From Paraburkholderia sp. (GTDB lineage: Bacteria > Pseudomonadota > Gammaproteobacteria > Burkholderiales > Burkholderiaceae), in NCBI RefSeq assembly GCF_028283785.1, contig NZ_JAPWKB010000017.1, positions 62,001-126,000 of the forward strand: DNA of 64,000 nucleotides, written 5' to 3'. Position numbers and translations under genes: made by a program. Shown piece by piece: positions 25,042-33,236 of this stretch. The notes under the pieces were generated by a model. It had not been told where the DNA came from, ran no database searches, and was given only the letters and a program-made list of their open reading frames with translations. Positions within the stretch are counted from its first letter, which is position 1. The number at the start of each line of letters is the position of its first letter.

Positions 25042-26124
25042 ATGTCGACTTCTTCGATTGTGTTGCCCCGCTGGACCCTGTGGGTGCCGATCGCCGCGTG
25101 GCTGATCTTCGGCGCGGCGGTCGTCGTGCCCGGCCAGCCCGTGCTGATCGCGCTGGTCGGCGCAGCGCTCGCGGGCGCGGTGTTCGCGGGCGTGCATCAC
25201 GCGGAAGTGGTCGCGCATAAGGTCGGCGAGCCGTTCGGCACGTTGGTGCTCGCGATTGCGGTAACGGTGATCGAAGTCGCGCTGATCGTCTCGGTGATGC
25301 TGACGGCCGGTCCGGAAAAAGCCGGTCTCGCACGCGACACGGTGTTCGCCGCGGTGATGCTGGTCAGCAACGGGATCGTCGGGATCTGTCTGCTGGTGGG
25401 CGGCATCCGGCATCGCGAGCAGGATTTCCGGATTCAGGGCGCCAGTGCCTCGCTGGCCGTGCTGGCGTCGTTGTCGGTGCTGACGCTGGTGATGCCCAAT
25501 TACACGACGACGCATGCCGGGCCGGTGCTGTCGCCGGCACAACTGGCGTTCGCGGGCGTGTCGTCGCTGGTGTTGTACGGCGTATTCGTGTTCGTGCAGA
25601 CCGTGCGTCACCGCGACTATTTTCTCGCGGACGCGCCCGGTGAGGACGCGCATGCCGCGCCGCCCAGCAATGGCGTGACGCTCACGAGCGCGATTATGTT
25701 GCTGGTGTGCCTGGTCGCCGTGGTGCTGCTGGCCAAGCTGCTGTCGCCGGTGGTCGAGGCCGCGGTTCGCGATGCGGGCGCGCCGCCGGCCGTCGTCGGC
25801 ATTGTGATCGCGGCGCTGGTGCTGCTGCCCGAAGCGCTCGCGGCCGTGCGCGCGGCGCGCGCCGATCGGCTGCAAACCAGTCTCAACCTGGCGCTCGGCT
25901 CGGCGCTCGCCAGCATCGGTTTGACGATTCCGACGGTGGCGGGCGTGTTTCTGGTGACGAAGCAGCCGCTGATTCTCGGCATCGACGGCAAGGAAACGGT
26001 GTTGCTGTTTCTGACGCTGGTAGTCGGCACGCTGACGCTCGGCACCGGACGCACCACCATTCTTCAAGGCGCGGTGCATCTGTCGTTGCTGGCGGCGTAT
26101 CTGTTCTTGTCGTTCGCGCCTTGA
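25042..26124 (+). CDS. Calcium:proton antiporter, ChaA-like
   Basis: A 360-residue integral membrane protein with about ten hydrophobic helices and the two inverted CaCA repeat motifs: GEPFGTLVLAIAVTVIEVAL (about residues 63-82) and LVLLPEALAAVRAARADRLQ with SLNLALGSALASIGLTIP (about 256-295). The acidic residues in these repeats bind the cation. ChaA-type carriers expel Ca2+, or Na+ and K+ at high pH, in exchange for protons. Loop 210-225 is acidic and His-rich. Confidence 0.88.
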   Translation: MSTSSIVLPRWTLWVPIAAWLIFGAAVVVPGQPVLIALVGAALAGAVFAGVHHAEVVAHKVGEPFGTLVLAIAVTVIEVALIVSVMLTAGPEKAGLARDTVFAAVMLVSNGIVGICLLVGGIRHREQDFRIQGASASLAVLASLSVLTLVMPNYTTTHAGPVLSPAQLAFAGVSSLVLYGVFVFVQTVRHRDYFLADAPGEDAHAAPPSNGVTLTSAIMLLVCLVAVVLLAKLLSPVVEAAVRDAGAPPAVVGIVIAALVLLPEALAAVRAARADRLQTSLNLALGSALASIGLTIPTVAGVFLVTKQPLILGIDGKETVLLFLTLVVGTLTLGTGRTTILQGAVHLSLLAAYLFLSFAP

Positions 26125-26134
26125 GGCGCGCCGC

Positions 26135-27010
26135 TCAGTGCGCCATCCGTTCGGCGAGCCAGTCGCGGAACAGATTCACCTTCTGAAGATGCGACACGCA
26201 TTCGGGATACACGAAGTAATAACGCGCGCCGGTCGTCAACACGGTGTCGAACGGGCGGACCAGACGACGCGCGGCGACATCGTCGTCGATCAGCGCGAGA
26301 TCGCTGATCGCGACGCCGAAGCCTTGCAGCGCCGCGTTGGTCGCGAGATCGAGCGTATCGAAGCTCGGCCCGTTCGCGGCATCGACATCGCGCGCGTCAA
26401 CGTGATCGAGCCACATCCGCCAGTCGCGATGATCGCGGGTCGGATGCAGCAACGTGTGCCGCGCCAGATCCTCGACCCGCGCGAGCGGCTTTTCCTTTAG
26501 CAGATCGGGCGCGCATACCGGCGTCAGGCGCTCCTCGAACAGCGGCACCGCCTGCACGTCCGCCCCCGGGGACGTCCCGTAGACGATCGCGGCGTCGAAC
26601 GGCTCGACCTGGAAATCGACGTCGTGCTGCCAAGTCGTGGTGATCTGGACATGCAAATCCGGAAATTCCGCCTGGAACTGCATGATCTTCGGCAGCATCC
26701 AGCTCATCACGCAGGTCGGCACCTTCAGCGCGAGGTCCGTGCGCTGACGCGTCAGACGCAACGAAATCTCTTCGATCCGCGCGAAACTCTCCTTCACGGC
26801 AGGCAACAGCAATTCGCCTTCGGCGGTCAGCGTCAGTCCCTTCGCGTGACGTTTGAACAGCGGAAACTTGTAGTAGTCCTCGAGCGCGATGATCTGCCGG
26901 CTGACCGCGCCCTGGGTCAGACACAGATGATCGGCGGCGCGCGTGAAGCTGCGATGCCGCGCGACGGTCTCGAAAATCTGCAACGCGTTCAGGGGCGGAA
27001 GTCGGCGCAT
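26135..27010 (-). CDS. LysR-family transcriptional regulator (GcvA-like)
   Basis: A 291-residue LysR regulator: N-terminal helix-turn-helix RLPPLNALQIFETVARHRSF, TRAADHLCLTQGAVSRQIIA and a type 2 periplasmic-binding effector domain. The subgroup start MRRLPPLNAL is typical of GcvA-like members. ATG 27010 is chosen at that motif. It is convergent with chaA and divergent from two amino-acid-type ABC permease genes across a 365-bp gap, so it may regulate those; this is inferred only from position. Confidence 0.88.
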   Translation of the reverse strand: MRRLPPLNALQIFETVARHRSFTRAADHLCLTQGAVSRQIIALEDYYKFPLFKRHAKGLTLTAEGELLLPAVKESFARIEEISLRLTRQRTDLALKVPTCVMSWMLPKIMQFQAEFPDLHVQITTTWQHDVDFQVEPFDAAIVYGTSPGADVQAVPLFEERLTPVCAPDLLKEKPLARVEDLARHTLLHPTRDHRDWRMWLDHVDARDVDAANGPSFDTLDLATNAALQGFGVAISDLALIDDDVAARRLVRPFDTVLTTGARYYFVYPECVSHLQKVNLFRDWLAERMAH

Positions 27011-27375
27011 CGGATCTGTGCGGCGTTGAGCGCAAAAAATCAGCGCGAAAATGGGCGTGAGCGAGTCCGGACCCGGTTGGGTCGAACGCATGGACGACAT
27101 GCGCGGCCCGCACCGGAGTAACCGTCTTCAGGCATCAGGAAAATGCATCCGGCCGGCTGACGATAAACGGTCGCACCGGCCTGCAAAGGCCACAGGATAG
27201 ACGATCCAAAAAGACCGCGCGATCCACGAAAGCGCGACGCCATGCGTGGCGCTCATGCGACGCGCGCTGTTGACGCTTATTTTGGTCGGATACAGTGCGA
27301 AAGACGCGCCGCGCTGGCGGCCCGTCCCGCACGGCCGCGCTTTCGGCTCATTGCTGCTTTCCACTCACACTCGCC

Positions 27376-28122
27376 ATGACCTACGCATTCGATTTCAGCG
27401 GCTTCGGTGTCTACGCGAGCCTGCTTGCGCGGGGCACCGCCGTGACGCTGGCCCTGACCGCCGCGTCGACGGTGCTCGGTGCGGTCGTCGCCGTCGCGTG
27501 CGCCGGCGTCGGGCTTGCCGGACCGCGCTGGGCGCGCACGATCGTCGCCACTTACGTGGAGGTGATCCGCAACACGCCCTTTATCGTCCAGCTGTTTTTT
27601 ATCTTCTTCGGGCTGCCGAGCCTCGGCATTCATATCGACGAAGTCCAGGCGTCGATCCTCGCGATGACCATCAATCTCGGCGCGTATTCGACCGAGATTC
27701 TTCGCGCGGGCATCGATTCCGTGTCGCGCGGACAGGTTCAGGCGGCGCAGGCGCTCGGTCTGCAAGGTCCGCATATTTTCCGGCACGTCGTGCTGCCGCA
27801 GGCGGTCGCCAACGTCTTTCCGGCGCTGGTCAGCCAGGTGCTGATCGTAATGCTCGGGTCGGCGGTCGTGTCGCAGATCGCGGTGCCCGATCTGACCTAC
27901 GCGGCGAACTTTATCCAGTCGCGCAATTTCCGCTCGTTCGAAAGCTATCTGATCATCACGGTCACGTATCTCGTCCTGTCGATCGTATTGCGTCAATTGA
28001 TGAACCGTCTGGGCAGCCGCCTGTTCGCCGGCCGTGCAATGCGCACGCCGCAACAGGGCAGCCGTTTCGGACGGATGCTGTTTGCGTGGCGCGGTGGGCG
28101 CTCGCTGCCTACGGAGCGCTGA
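27376..28122 (+). CDS. Polar amino-acid ABC transporter permease (HisM/GlnP type), subunit 1
   Basis: A 248-residue inner-membrane permease with the binding-protein-dependent transport signature: GTAVTLALTAASTVLGAVVA, TYVEVIRNTPFIVQLFFIFF, GAYSTEILRAGIDSVSRGQV then QAAQALGLQ (EAA loop) and VLPQAVANVFPALVSQ. The last 35 residues are a basic tail. It is separated by one base from the second permease gene, forming a heterodimeric pore. No ATPase or periplasmic binding protein is adjacent, so the partners must be encoded elsewhere. Confidence 0.9.
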   Translation: MTYAFDFSGFGVYASLLARGTAVTLALTAASTVLGAVVAVACAGVGLAGPRWARTIVATYVEVIRNTPFIVQLFFIFFGLPSLGIHIDEVQASILAMTINLGAYSTEILRAGIDSVSRGQVQAAQALGLQGPHIFRHVVLPQAVANVFPALVSQVLIVMLGSAVVSQIAVPDLTYAANFIQSRNFRSFESYLIITVTYLVLSIVLRQLMNRLGSRLFAGRAMRTPQQGSRFGRMLFAWRGGRSLPTER

Positions 28123-28123
28123 C

Positions 28124-28780
28124 ATGGTCGAATTCACGTTGTGGGACATCGCGCGCAACCTGCTGATGGCAGCGCGCTGGACCGTATTGCTGTCGCTGAT
28201 CGCGTTTATCGGCGGCGGCGTGGCCGGTCTGATTCTGCTCGCGATGCGCGTGTCGCCGATGCCGTGGCTGCGCCGGATCGTGACGGTCTACGTCGAGCTG
28301 TTTCAGGGCACGCCGCTGCTGATGCAATTGTTCGTCGCGTTTTTCGGTTTGCCGCTGATCGGCGTGGACGTCTCGCCGTGGACCGCCGCCGCCGTCACGC
28401 TGACGTTGTACACCAGCGCGTATCTGGTCGATATCTGGCGCGGTTGCGTCGAAGCGGTGCCGCGCGGGCAATGGGCTGCGGGCGCGAGCCTCGGCATGAC
28501 CTTCGCGCAGCAGCTGCGCTATATCGTGTGGCCGCAGGCGCTGAAAATCGCGGTCGCGCCGACCGTCGGTTTTCTGGTGCAAGTGGTCAAAAGCACGGCG
28601 CTGACGTCCATCATCGGCTTCACCGAACTGACCAAGACCGGCACGATGATCACCAACGCGGCGTTCCGTCCGTTCCCGATCTACGGGATGGTCGCGCTGA
28701 TCTATTTCGCGATGTGCTTCCCGCTGACCTGGTACGCGCGCGTGCTCGAACGACGCCAGCGTCTGTCTCAGCAACGCTGA
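28124..28780 (+). CDS. Polar amino-acid ABC transporter permease, subunit 2
   Basis: A 218-residue permease paralogous to the preceding gene: ARWTVLLSLIAFIGGGVAGL, YVELFQGTPLLMQLFVAFFG, SAYLVDIWRGCVEAVPRGQW then AAGASLGMT (EAA loop) and KSTALTSIIGFTELTKTGTM. The ATG begins one base after the upstream stop. Together the two subunits should form the membrane channel of a His/Glu/Gln-type importer. Confidence 0.9.
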   Translation: MVEFTLWDIARNLLMAARWTVLLSLIAFIGGGVAGLILLAMRVSPMPWLRRIVTVYVELFQGTPLLMQLFVAFFGLPLIGVDVSPWTAAAVTLTLYTSAYLVDIWRGCVEAVPRGQWAAGASLGMTFAQQLRYIVWPQALKIAVAPTVGFLVQVVKSTALTSIIGFTELTKTGTMITNAAFRPFPIYGMVALIYFAMCFPLTWYARVLERRQRLSQQR

Positions 28781-28854
28781 TGCACACCGGCCGAATCCGT
28801 CGGAAGGCGCTGCGGTAACATGGTTCGCAGACCATTACGGAAGAGAGCCGGGCC

Positions 28855-29253
28855 ATGAATGCAGAACAGACCATCCAGTTTCTGAACGAGATTCGCAAGC
28901 CGTTGCTGTCGTTGCACAAGGCGATTCTCGATCACGAACGCGCGTCGTATGAAAAGGAATTCGGCCCGACCACGCCGGCTGCGTTCCTTCAGGTGCTGAT
29001 CAGCGGCAGCGGTTTTCGCTGGTTGACGCCGCTGTCCACGGTAATCGCGAATATCGACGAAACCCTCGACGACAAGGAAGCGACCGGCGCCGACCGGACC
29101 GCTTCCGTCGAAGCCGTGACCGGGCTGTTTTCATCCGACGCGCCGAACAATACGTTCTTGCCGCGCTATCTGCCGCTGCTTCAGGCAAGCCCCGCGATCC
29201 TTCACGAGCATGGACGCGTGGCGCAGGCATTGCGCCGTATCGAAGCGACGTAA
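28855..29253 (+). CDS. Conserved hypothetical protein
   Basis: A 132-residue soluble, mainly helical protein (EQTIQFLNEIRKPLLSLHKA, LDHERASYEKEFGPTTPAAF, GSGFRWLTPLSTVIANIDET). It has an ordinary proteobacterial look, with GGAAGAGAGCC upstream of the ATG. No enzyme motif, signal or membrane segment is present and no function can be assigned. It lies 74 bp after the permease operon and may be expressed separately. Confidence 0.7.
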   Translation: MNAEQTIQFLNEIRKPLLSLHKAILDHERASYEKEFGPTTPAAFLQVLISGSGFRWLTPLSTVIANIDETLDDKEATGADRTASVEAVTGLFSSDAPNNTFLPRYLPLLQASPAILHEHGRVAQALRRIEAT

Positions 29254-29530
29254 CGCTCCCGGAAACGCTCACCTTTACGCGCGCAGCGCTTTTCGTCCGG
29301 ATCACGCGATTTTTGTTCCGGACGACGCAGCATCCGGTCGCAAAACGCGATGCTTGCGCAGACATCACTTTAGAATGTGCCTGTTTTTAACGCATAAAAC
29401 GATGATTCCGCCGATTGCTAACCGGGTTACGAGCACCGCAACGTTCGATACACCGCATTGCGCCGAAATCGCGAACGGTGAGTCGCGCGGCGATAGGTGA
29501 GAACCTGCGGGAGCACGAATCGCCAGATGC

Positions 29531-29569
29531 AAAAAAGCCCCGCCGACTCTGTCGGCGGGGCTTTTTTTC
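29531..29569. terminator. Bidirectional intrinsic terminator
   Basis: A perfect 12-bp stem AGCCCCGCCGAC (29536-29547) and GTCGGCGGGGCT (29551-29562) has loop TCT and runs of A before and T after it. It lies between the plus-strand hypothetical gene and the minus-strand LysM/LytM gene. The remainder of 29254-29602 shows no gene. Confidence 0.9.
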
Positions 29570-29602
29570 TGGCGACCGGGTTGGCTACCGGATCGAATCC
29601 GG

Positions 29603-30616
29603 TCAGCTCGGTTTGCCCGGCAGATACGGCATCGGATCGATCGGTTTGCCGTCGTGGCGCAACTCGAACAGCACCGCGACGCGTGGACTGTTCGCCGCGC
29701 CCATTTCAGCGATCTGCTCGCCCTGACGGACGACGTCACCGGTTTTCACGAGCAGCTTGCGGTTATGCGCGTAGGCGGTCAGAAAGTCTTTGTTGTGCTG
29801 GACGATGATCAGACTGCCGTACTCGTTCAGGCCGGTGCCCGCATACATGACCTTGCCGTCGGCTGCGGCCAGCACGGGATCGCCCGCCTTGCCGCCGATT
29901 TCGATGCCACGCGTTTCGCCCGCCTGGAACGGCTCGACGACGCTACCCTGCGCGGGCCAGGCCAGCGAAACATGATTCGCGTGTCGCTCGGTTTGCGCGA
30001 TGACTTCACGTGCCGCAGTCGGCGATGGTGCGTTCGGGTTTGCCGCGGGCGGCACGGAAGCCGTGTCGGTCGCGTTGGCTGCATTCGCTGCGTTGGCTGC
30101 CTTCGGGCCACTAACGCCGTTCTCGCCCAACGCGTTTTTCGCCACCAACGGGGTCGATGCAACGCCGCTTCCCGCCGCTGCCGCCAGTTCCGCAGCGTGT
30201 TTCGCCGCAGCGGTCGCGGCCGCGCGCGCCGCGCGTTCGGTATCCGGCGACGCGATATGCAGCGTCTGACCGATCTTCATCCGCGCACGCGGCTTCAGGC
30301 CGTTCCACGTCTGCAAATCCTTGACGCTGACCTGATTGCGCTCCGCGATCGCGCCCAGCGTGTCGCCACGCTTGATCCGGTACGGTTGCGGAATCGCCTT
30401 GTTCAGTGCTGCCGCCTGAGCGGCCGCGTCCTGCGCCTGCTGAACGGCCGCAGCGTTCGCCGACGCCGCGCCCTGAGCGGCATTGCCGCTGGACGGCGAC
30501 GGGCTACCGCTTTGTGCATCCTGCTGCGGGAGGTCCACGCAACCACTCAAAAGAATCGCCAACCCGAGGGCCGCGACGCCTGCCTTCAATGATCGGTCGA
30601 AATGACGTCTCAACAT
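29603..30616 (-). CDS. LysM/LytM-domain lipoprotein (NlpD-like), degenerate peptidase
   Basis: A 337-residue outer-membrane lipoprotein candidate: signal with lipobox LLSGC (about residue 26), one LysM domain (PYRIKRGDTLGAIAERNQVS, VKDLQTWNGLKPRARMKIGQ) and a C-terminal M23/LytM fold (GIEIGGKAGDPVLAAADGKV, MYAGTGLNEYGSLIIVQHNK, VLFELRHDGKPIDPMPYL). The zinc ligands of active M23 peptidases (HxxxD and HxH) are replaced here (GIEIGG, VLFEL), as in NlpD and EnvC, which activate amidases rather than cut peptidoglycan. Long Ala-rich linkers join the domains. It is not next to surE or rpoS, so it is probably a paralogue of canonical nlpD. Confidence 0.88.
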   Translation of the reverse strand: MLRRHFDRSLKAGVAALGLAILLSGCVDLPQQDAQSGSPSPSSGNAAQGAASANAAAVQQAQDAAAQAAALNKAIPQPYRIKRGDTLGAIAERNQVSVKDLQTWNGLKPRARMKIGQTLHIASPDTERAARAAATAAAKHAAELAAAAGSGVASTPLVAKNALGENGVSGPKAANAANAANATDTASVPPAANPNAPSPTAAREVIAQTERHANHVSLAWPAQGSVVEPFQAGETRGIEIGGKAGDPVLAAADGKVMYAGTGLNEYGSLIIVQHNKDFLTAYAHNRKLLVKTGDVVRQGEQIAEMGAANSPRVAVLFELRHDGKPIDPMPYLPGKPS

Positions 30617-31095
30617 GTTCGACTCCTGCCGTATTCATGGCAGGCCCGCTGTCCAGTGTGCCGGCGATGCGCGCGCGATCCGATGCGCGGCGAGTCCGAC
30701 GATCCGGAAAGCCGCTTCGCGCGACTCGTCAACGGGTCTGCCCCCCTCCGGCACTTCTGGCTTTCAACGACAATCGTGCAAACGACGTTTATGCGAAAAA
30801 GGGGCCGGATAGGCGATTAAAATTCAAGCGGAATTGTAAAGTGCATGTCGCATAAAACGCGCCGCGCGAACATTCTGATACAAATCGTTACGCGCAGTCA
30901 TTTAGCCGGCGACGGCGGGATGGCGCTCTGCGGCCCCGCGCACAGGGATCACACCGTGTTTACGGCAAATGGGGACGGAAACTTGAGGGCGAACGTCGTC
31001 GCATGCGTTTTAAACAGTCGCCGACGATCTCGCGGGTCACGCGCACCGTTCGCGCACCACGCCTCGGCGCATGACAACGGGTGCATCGGCAATAA
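30617..31095. other. Intergenic region, no gene seen
   Basis: Between the NlpD-like lipoprotein and the terminator of the molybdo-hydroxylase operon. It should contain the lipoprotein promoter; an AT-rich stretch near 30815-30845 is the best candidate. No repeat or RNA structure stands out. Confidence 0.4.
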
Positions 31096-31120
31096 AAAAG
31101 CCGACCTGCGGTCGGCTTTT
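31096..31120. terminator. Intrinsic terminator of the molybdo-hydroxylase operon
   Basis: AAAAGCCGACC, loop TGC and GGTCGGCTTTT form a perfect stem with A and T runs on either side. It lies 39 bp beyond the cytochrome c stop codon and would end minus-strand transcripts. Confidence 0.88.
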
Positions 31121-31158
31121 CGGTGAAGCGAGGCGTGCGGCTGGTCGCTCGAACGCGT

Positions 31159-32493
31159 TTAGCGCGCGCCCTCGCCGGGCAATCTGAACTTCGCCACGGC
31201 TTGCGCGGTGACATCGCCCGGCTGGCCGCCCCACGTCGTGCGCAGCCAGTTAGTCAGTTGCGCGACGTCGGCGTCGCTGAGCAATCGGGCGAAACCGGGC
31301 ATCGCCTGCATCCGTTCTCCGTGCGGAAATTCCAGCGCGCCGATTCCGTCGAGCGTCGTCACGATCAGGTTATGCGGATTCGCCTGACGCACGGTCGCAT
31401 TGCCGCGCAACGGCACCGCGACGTGCGGCTTGCCCTCGCCGCTCGCACCGTGACACGCCGCGCACACCGCCCGATACAGATCACGACCGGCATCGAGTTG
31501 CGCCGTATCGGCGGACGTCGTGCCTGCCGCGGCCGGCAATGTGGTGGGCGCCGGCAACACCACCGGCGCGGGCGCGTCGTCGCCCAGCAGATACACAGAC
31601 AGCGCGCGCACATCGTCTGGATTCAGATGCGACGTGCTGAGCCGCACGACCGGATGCATCTCGCTGAACGCCGAGCCTTGCGGCGCGATGCCGTCGCTGA
31701 AGAAACTGCGCAGATCGGCGCCCGTCCAGCCGCGCGCGGCCAGCGCTTGCGGCGTGATATCGGGCGCGGCGATCCGTCCGGGCGAGTCACCCTGCAACGG
31801 CCGGCTGCGATCCGGATTGCCGAAGCGTCCACGTGGCGTATGGCATTCGCCGCAATGACCGAGCGCAGTGGCCAGATAGCGGCCGCGTCGCCAGTCGGCC
31901 GATTCACCGCGCGACGCATCGGGCAGCGTATCGCGGACGAAAAGCATGTTCCAGTACCGCACCGCGAATCGCATATTGAACGGGAACGCCAGTTCGGGTT
32001 CGCGGTTCGGCACCGCGGCGGGTTTGAGCGTGGTCAGATACGCGTAAATGGCATCGCTGTCGTCACGCGTGATCGCGCGGTACGACGGGTACGGCATCGC
32101 CGGATACAGCTGACCGCGCGGCGCGACGCCGTCGTGCAACGCGCGATAGAACGTATCCGCCGACCAGCCGCCGATGCCGTGCTGCGGATCGGGCGTGATA
32201 TTGGTGCCGTAGAACGTGCCGAACGGCGACTCCAGCCTGACGCCGCCCGCGAACGGTGCGCCGCCGGGCGCCGTGTGACAGGCAGCGCAATCGGCGGCTT
32301 GCGCGAGATAGAGACCGCGTGCGACCTGTTCGGCGGCGGGTGTGGCCGAAGCGGACGCGACCGGATCGGTGTGCGCCGCGTTGCCGTCGCGCGATCGATC
32401 GCACGCGGACAGCGCCAATGCCGCCGCCAACGCCGCCGCGATCATCCACGTTCCGGCGATCCCGCCGCGCCGGAATGTCGGGACGGCGCTCAT
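31159..32493 (-). CDS. Triheme membrane-anchored cytochrome c (dehydrogenase subunit)
   Basis: A 444-residue exported cytochrome: leader TWMIAAALAAALALSACDRS (lipobox-like LSAC), then three CxxCH haem sites, CAACH (about residue 71), CGECH (about 214) and CAACH (near 350). This three-haem layout is that of the electron-accepting subunit of periplasmic dehydrogenases of the alcohol/aldehyde and isoquinoline oxidoreductase groups. Its ATG overlaps the stop of the iron-sulfur subunit gene (ATGA). It should pass electrons from the molybdenum enzyme to the respiratory chain. Confidence 0.9.
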   Translation of the reverse strand: MSAVPTFRRGGIAGTWMIAAALAAALALSACDRSRDGNAAHTDPVASASATPAAEQVARGLYLAQAADCAACHTAPGGAPFAGGVRLESPFGTFYGTNITPDPQHGIGGWSADTFYRALHDGVAPRGQLYPAMPYPSYRAITRDDSDAIYAYLTTLKPAAVPNREPELAFPFNMRFAVRYWNMLFVRDTLPDASRGESADWRRGRYLATALGHCGECHTPRGRFGNPDRSRPLQGDSPGRIAAPDITPQALAARGWTGADLRSFFSDGIAPQGSAFSEMHPVVRLSTSHLNPDDVRALSVYLLGDDAPAPVVLPAPTTLPAAAGTTSADTAQLDAGRDLYRAVCAACHGASGEGKPHVAVPLRGNATVRQANPHNLIVTTLDGIGALEFPHGERMQAMPGFARLLSDADVAQLTNWLRTTWGGQPGDVTAQAVAKFRLPGEGAR

Positions 32494-33236
32494 GCGGCGT
32501 CCCTCACCAGACCGGGCGTCGTCAGGATCACGTCCTTGACCGCCTCGTAATAGCGCACGTATCCCGTACAGCGGCAAATGTGATCGTTCAGCGCATCGAG
32601 AATGGTCGATTCGATCTCGGCCGACGCGACCGGCTCGCGCTTCAGACGCTCGATCAGCACGGTCGCGGCATTCACGAAACCGGGCGTGCAATAGCCGCAC
32701 TGAAAACTGAAATGCGCGAGGAATTTCTGCTGGATCGGCGACATCTCGACGACTTCGCCGGCCGCGTTGCGCGTCGCGTGCGCCTCGATCGTGCGCACGC
32801 GTTTGCCGTCGAAGAAATGCGCGCCGGTGATGCAGGTGCGGATCTCGTCGCTGGTGCCGTCCGCGTGATCGAGGATCACCACGCACGCATGACAGATACC
32901 TTGTCCACAACCGAGCCGCGAGCCGGTCAGGTCGAGGTATTCGTGCAGGAAATCGATCATCGGCAAACCCGCGGGCACCTCGACCGGACCGATTTTGCGA
33001 CCGTTCACCGTCATCGAAAGCGGCTTGAGCTGGAACGAACGCAACGGCCGGATGCCGGCATCGGGCCGGGCGGTCGTGGCCGCGCCGGCGTCGGCGGAAG
33101 GCGTGGGCGTCGTGGGTGTCGTAGAAATCGTGCGGTTGGATAAAGAGGTCATGGACGCCAGGGTCGTCGTGGATTCAGGATGTGCGGTCAGCGCGGCTTC
33201 CAAGCGCCGCGCGGTGTGCTGCGTGAGGCCGGTCAT
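32490..33236 (-). CDS. (2Fe-2S)-binding subunit of molybdenum hydroxylase
   Basis: A 248-residue subunit of the xanthine-oxidase family. The N-terminal plant-type ferredoxin cluster is CGQGICHACVV with the first Cys in GSRLGCG; the second cluster lies in CGYCTPGFVNAA and CRCTGYVRYYEAV. An unusual Thr/Pro/Ala-rich N-terminal extension of about 70 residues precedes the domain; a later start is possible, but the ATG at 33236 overlaps the upstream stop (ATGA). The subunit shuttles electrons from the Mo cofactor to the cytochrome c. No Tat signal of its own is evident, so it may travel with the large subunit. Confidence 0.9.
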   Translation of the reverse strand: MTGLTQHTARRLEAALTAHPESTTTLASMTSLSNRTISTTPTTPTPSADAGAATTARPDAGIRPLRSFQLKPLSMTVNGRKIGPVEVPAGLPMIDFLHEYLDLTGSRLGCGQGICHACVVILDHADGTSDEIRTCITGAHFFDGKRVRTIEAHATRNAAGEVVEMSPIQQKFLAHFSFQCGYCTPGFVNAATVLIERLKREPVASAEIESTILDALNDHICRCTGYVRYYEAVKDVILTTPGLVRDAA

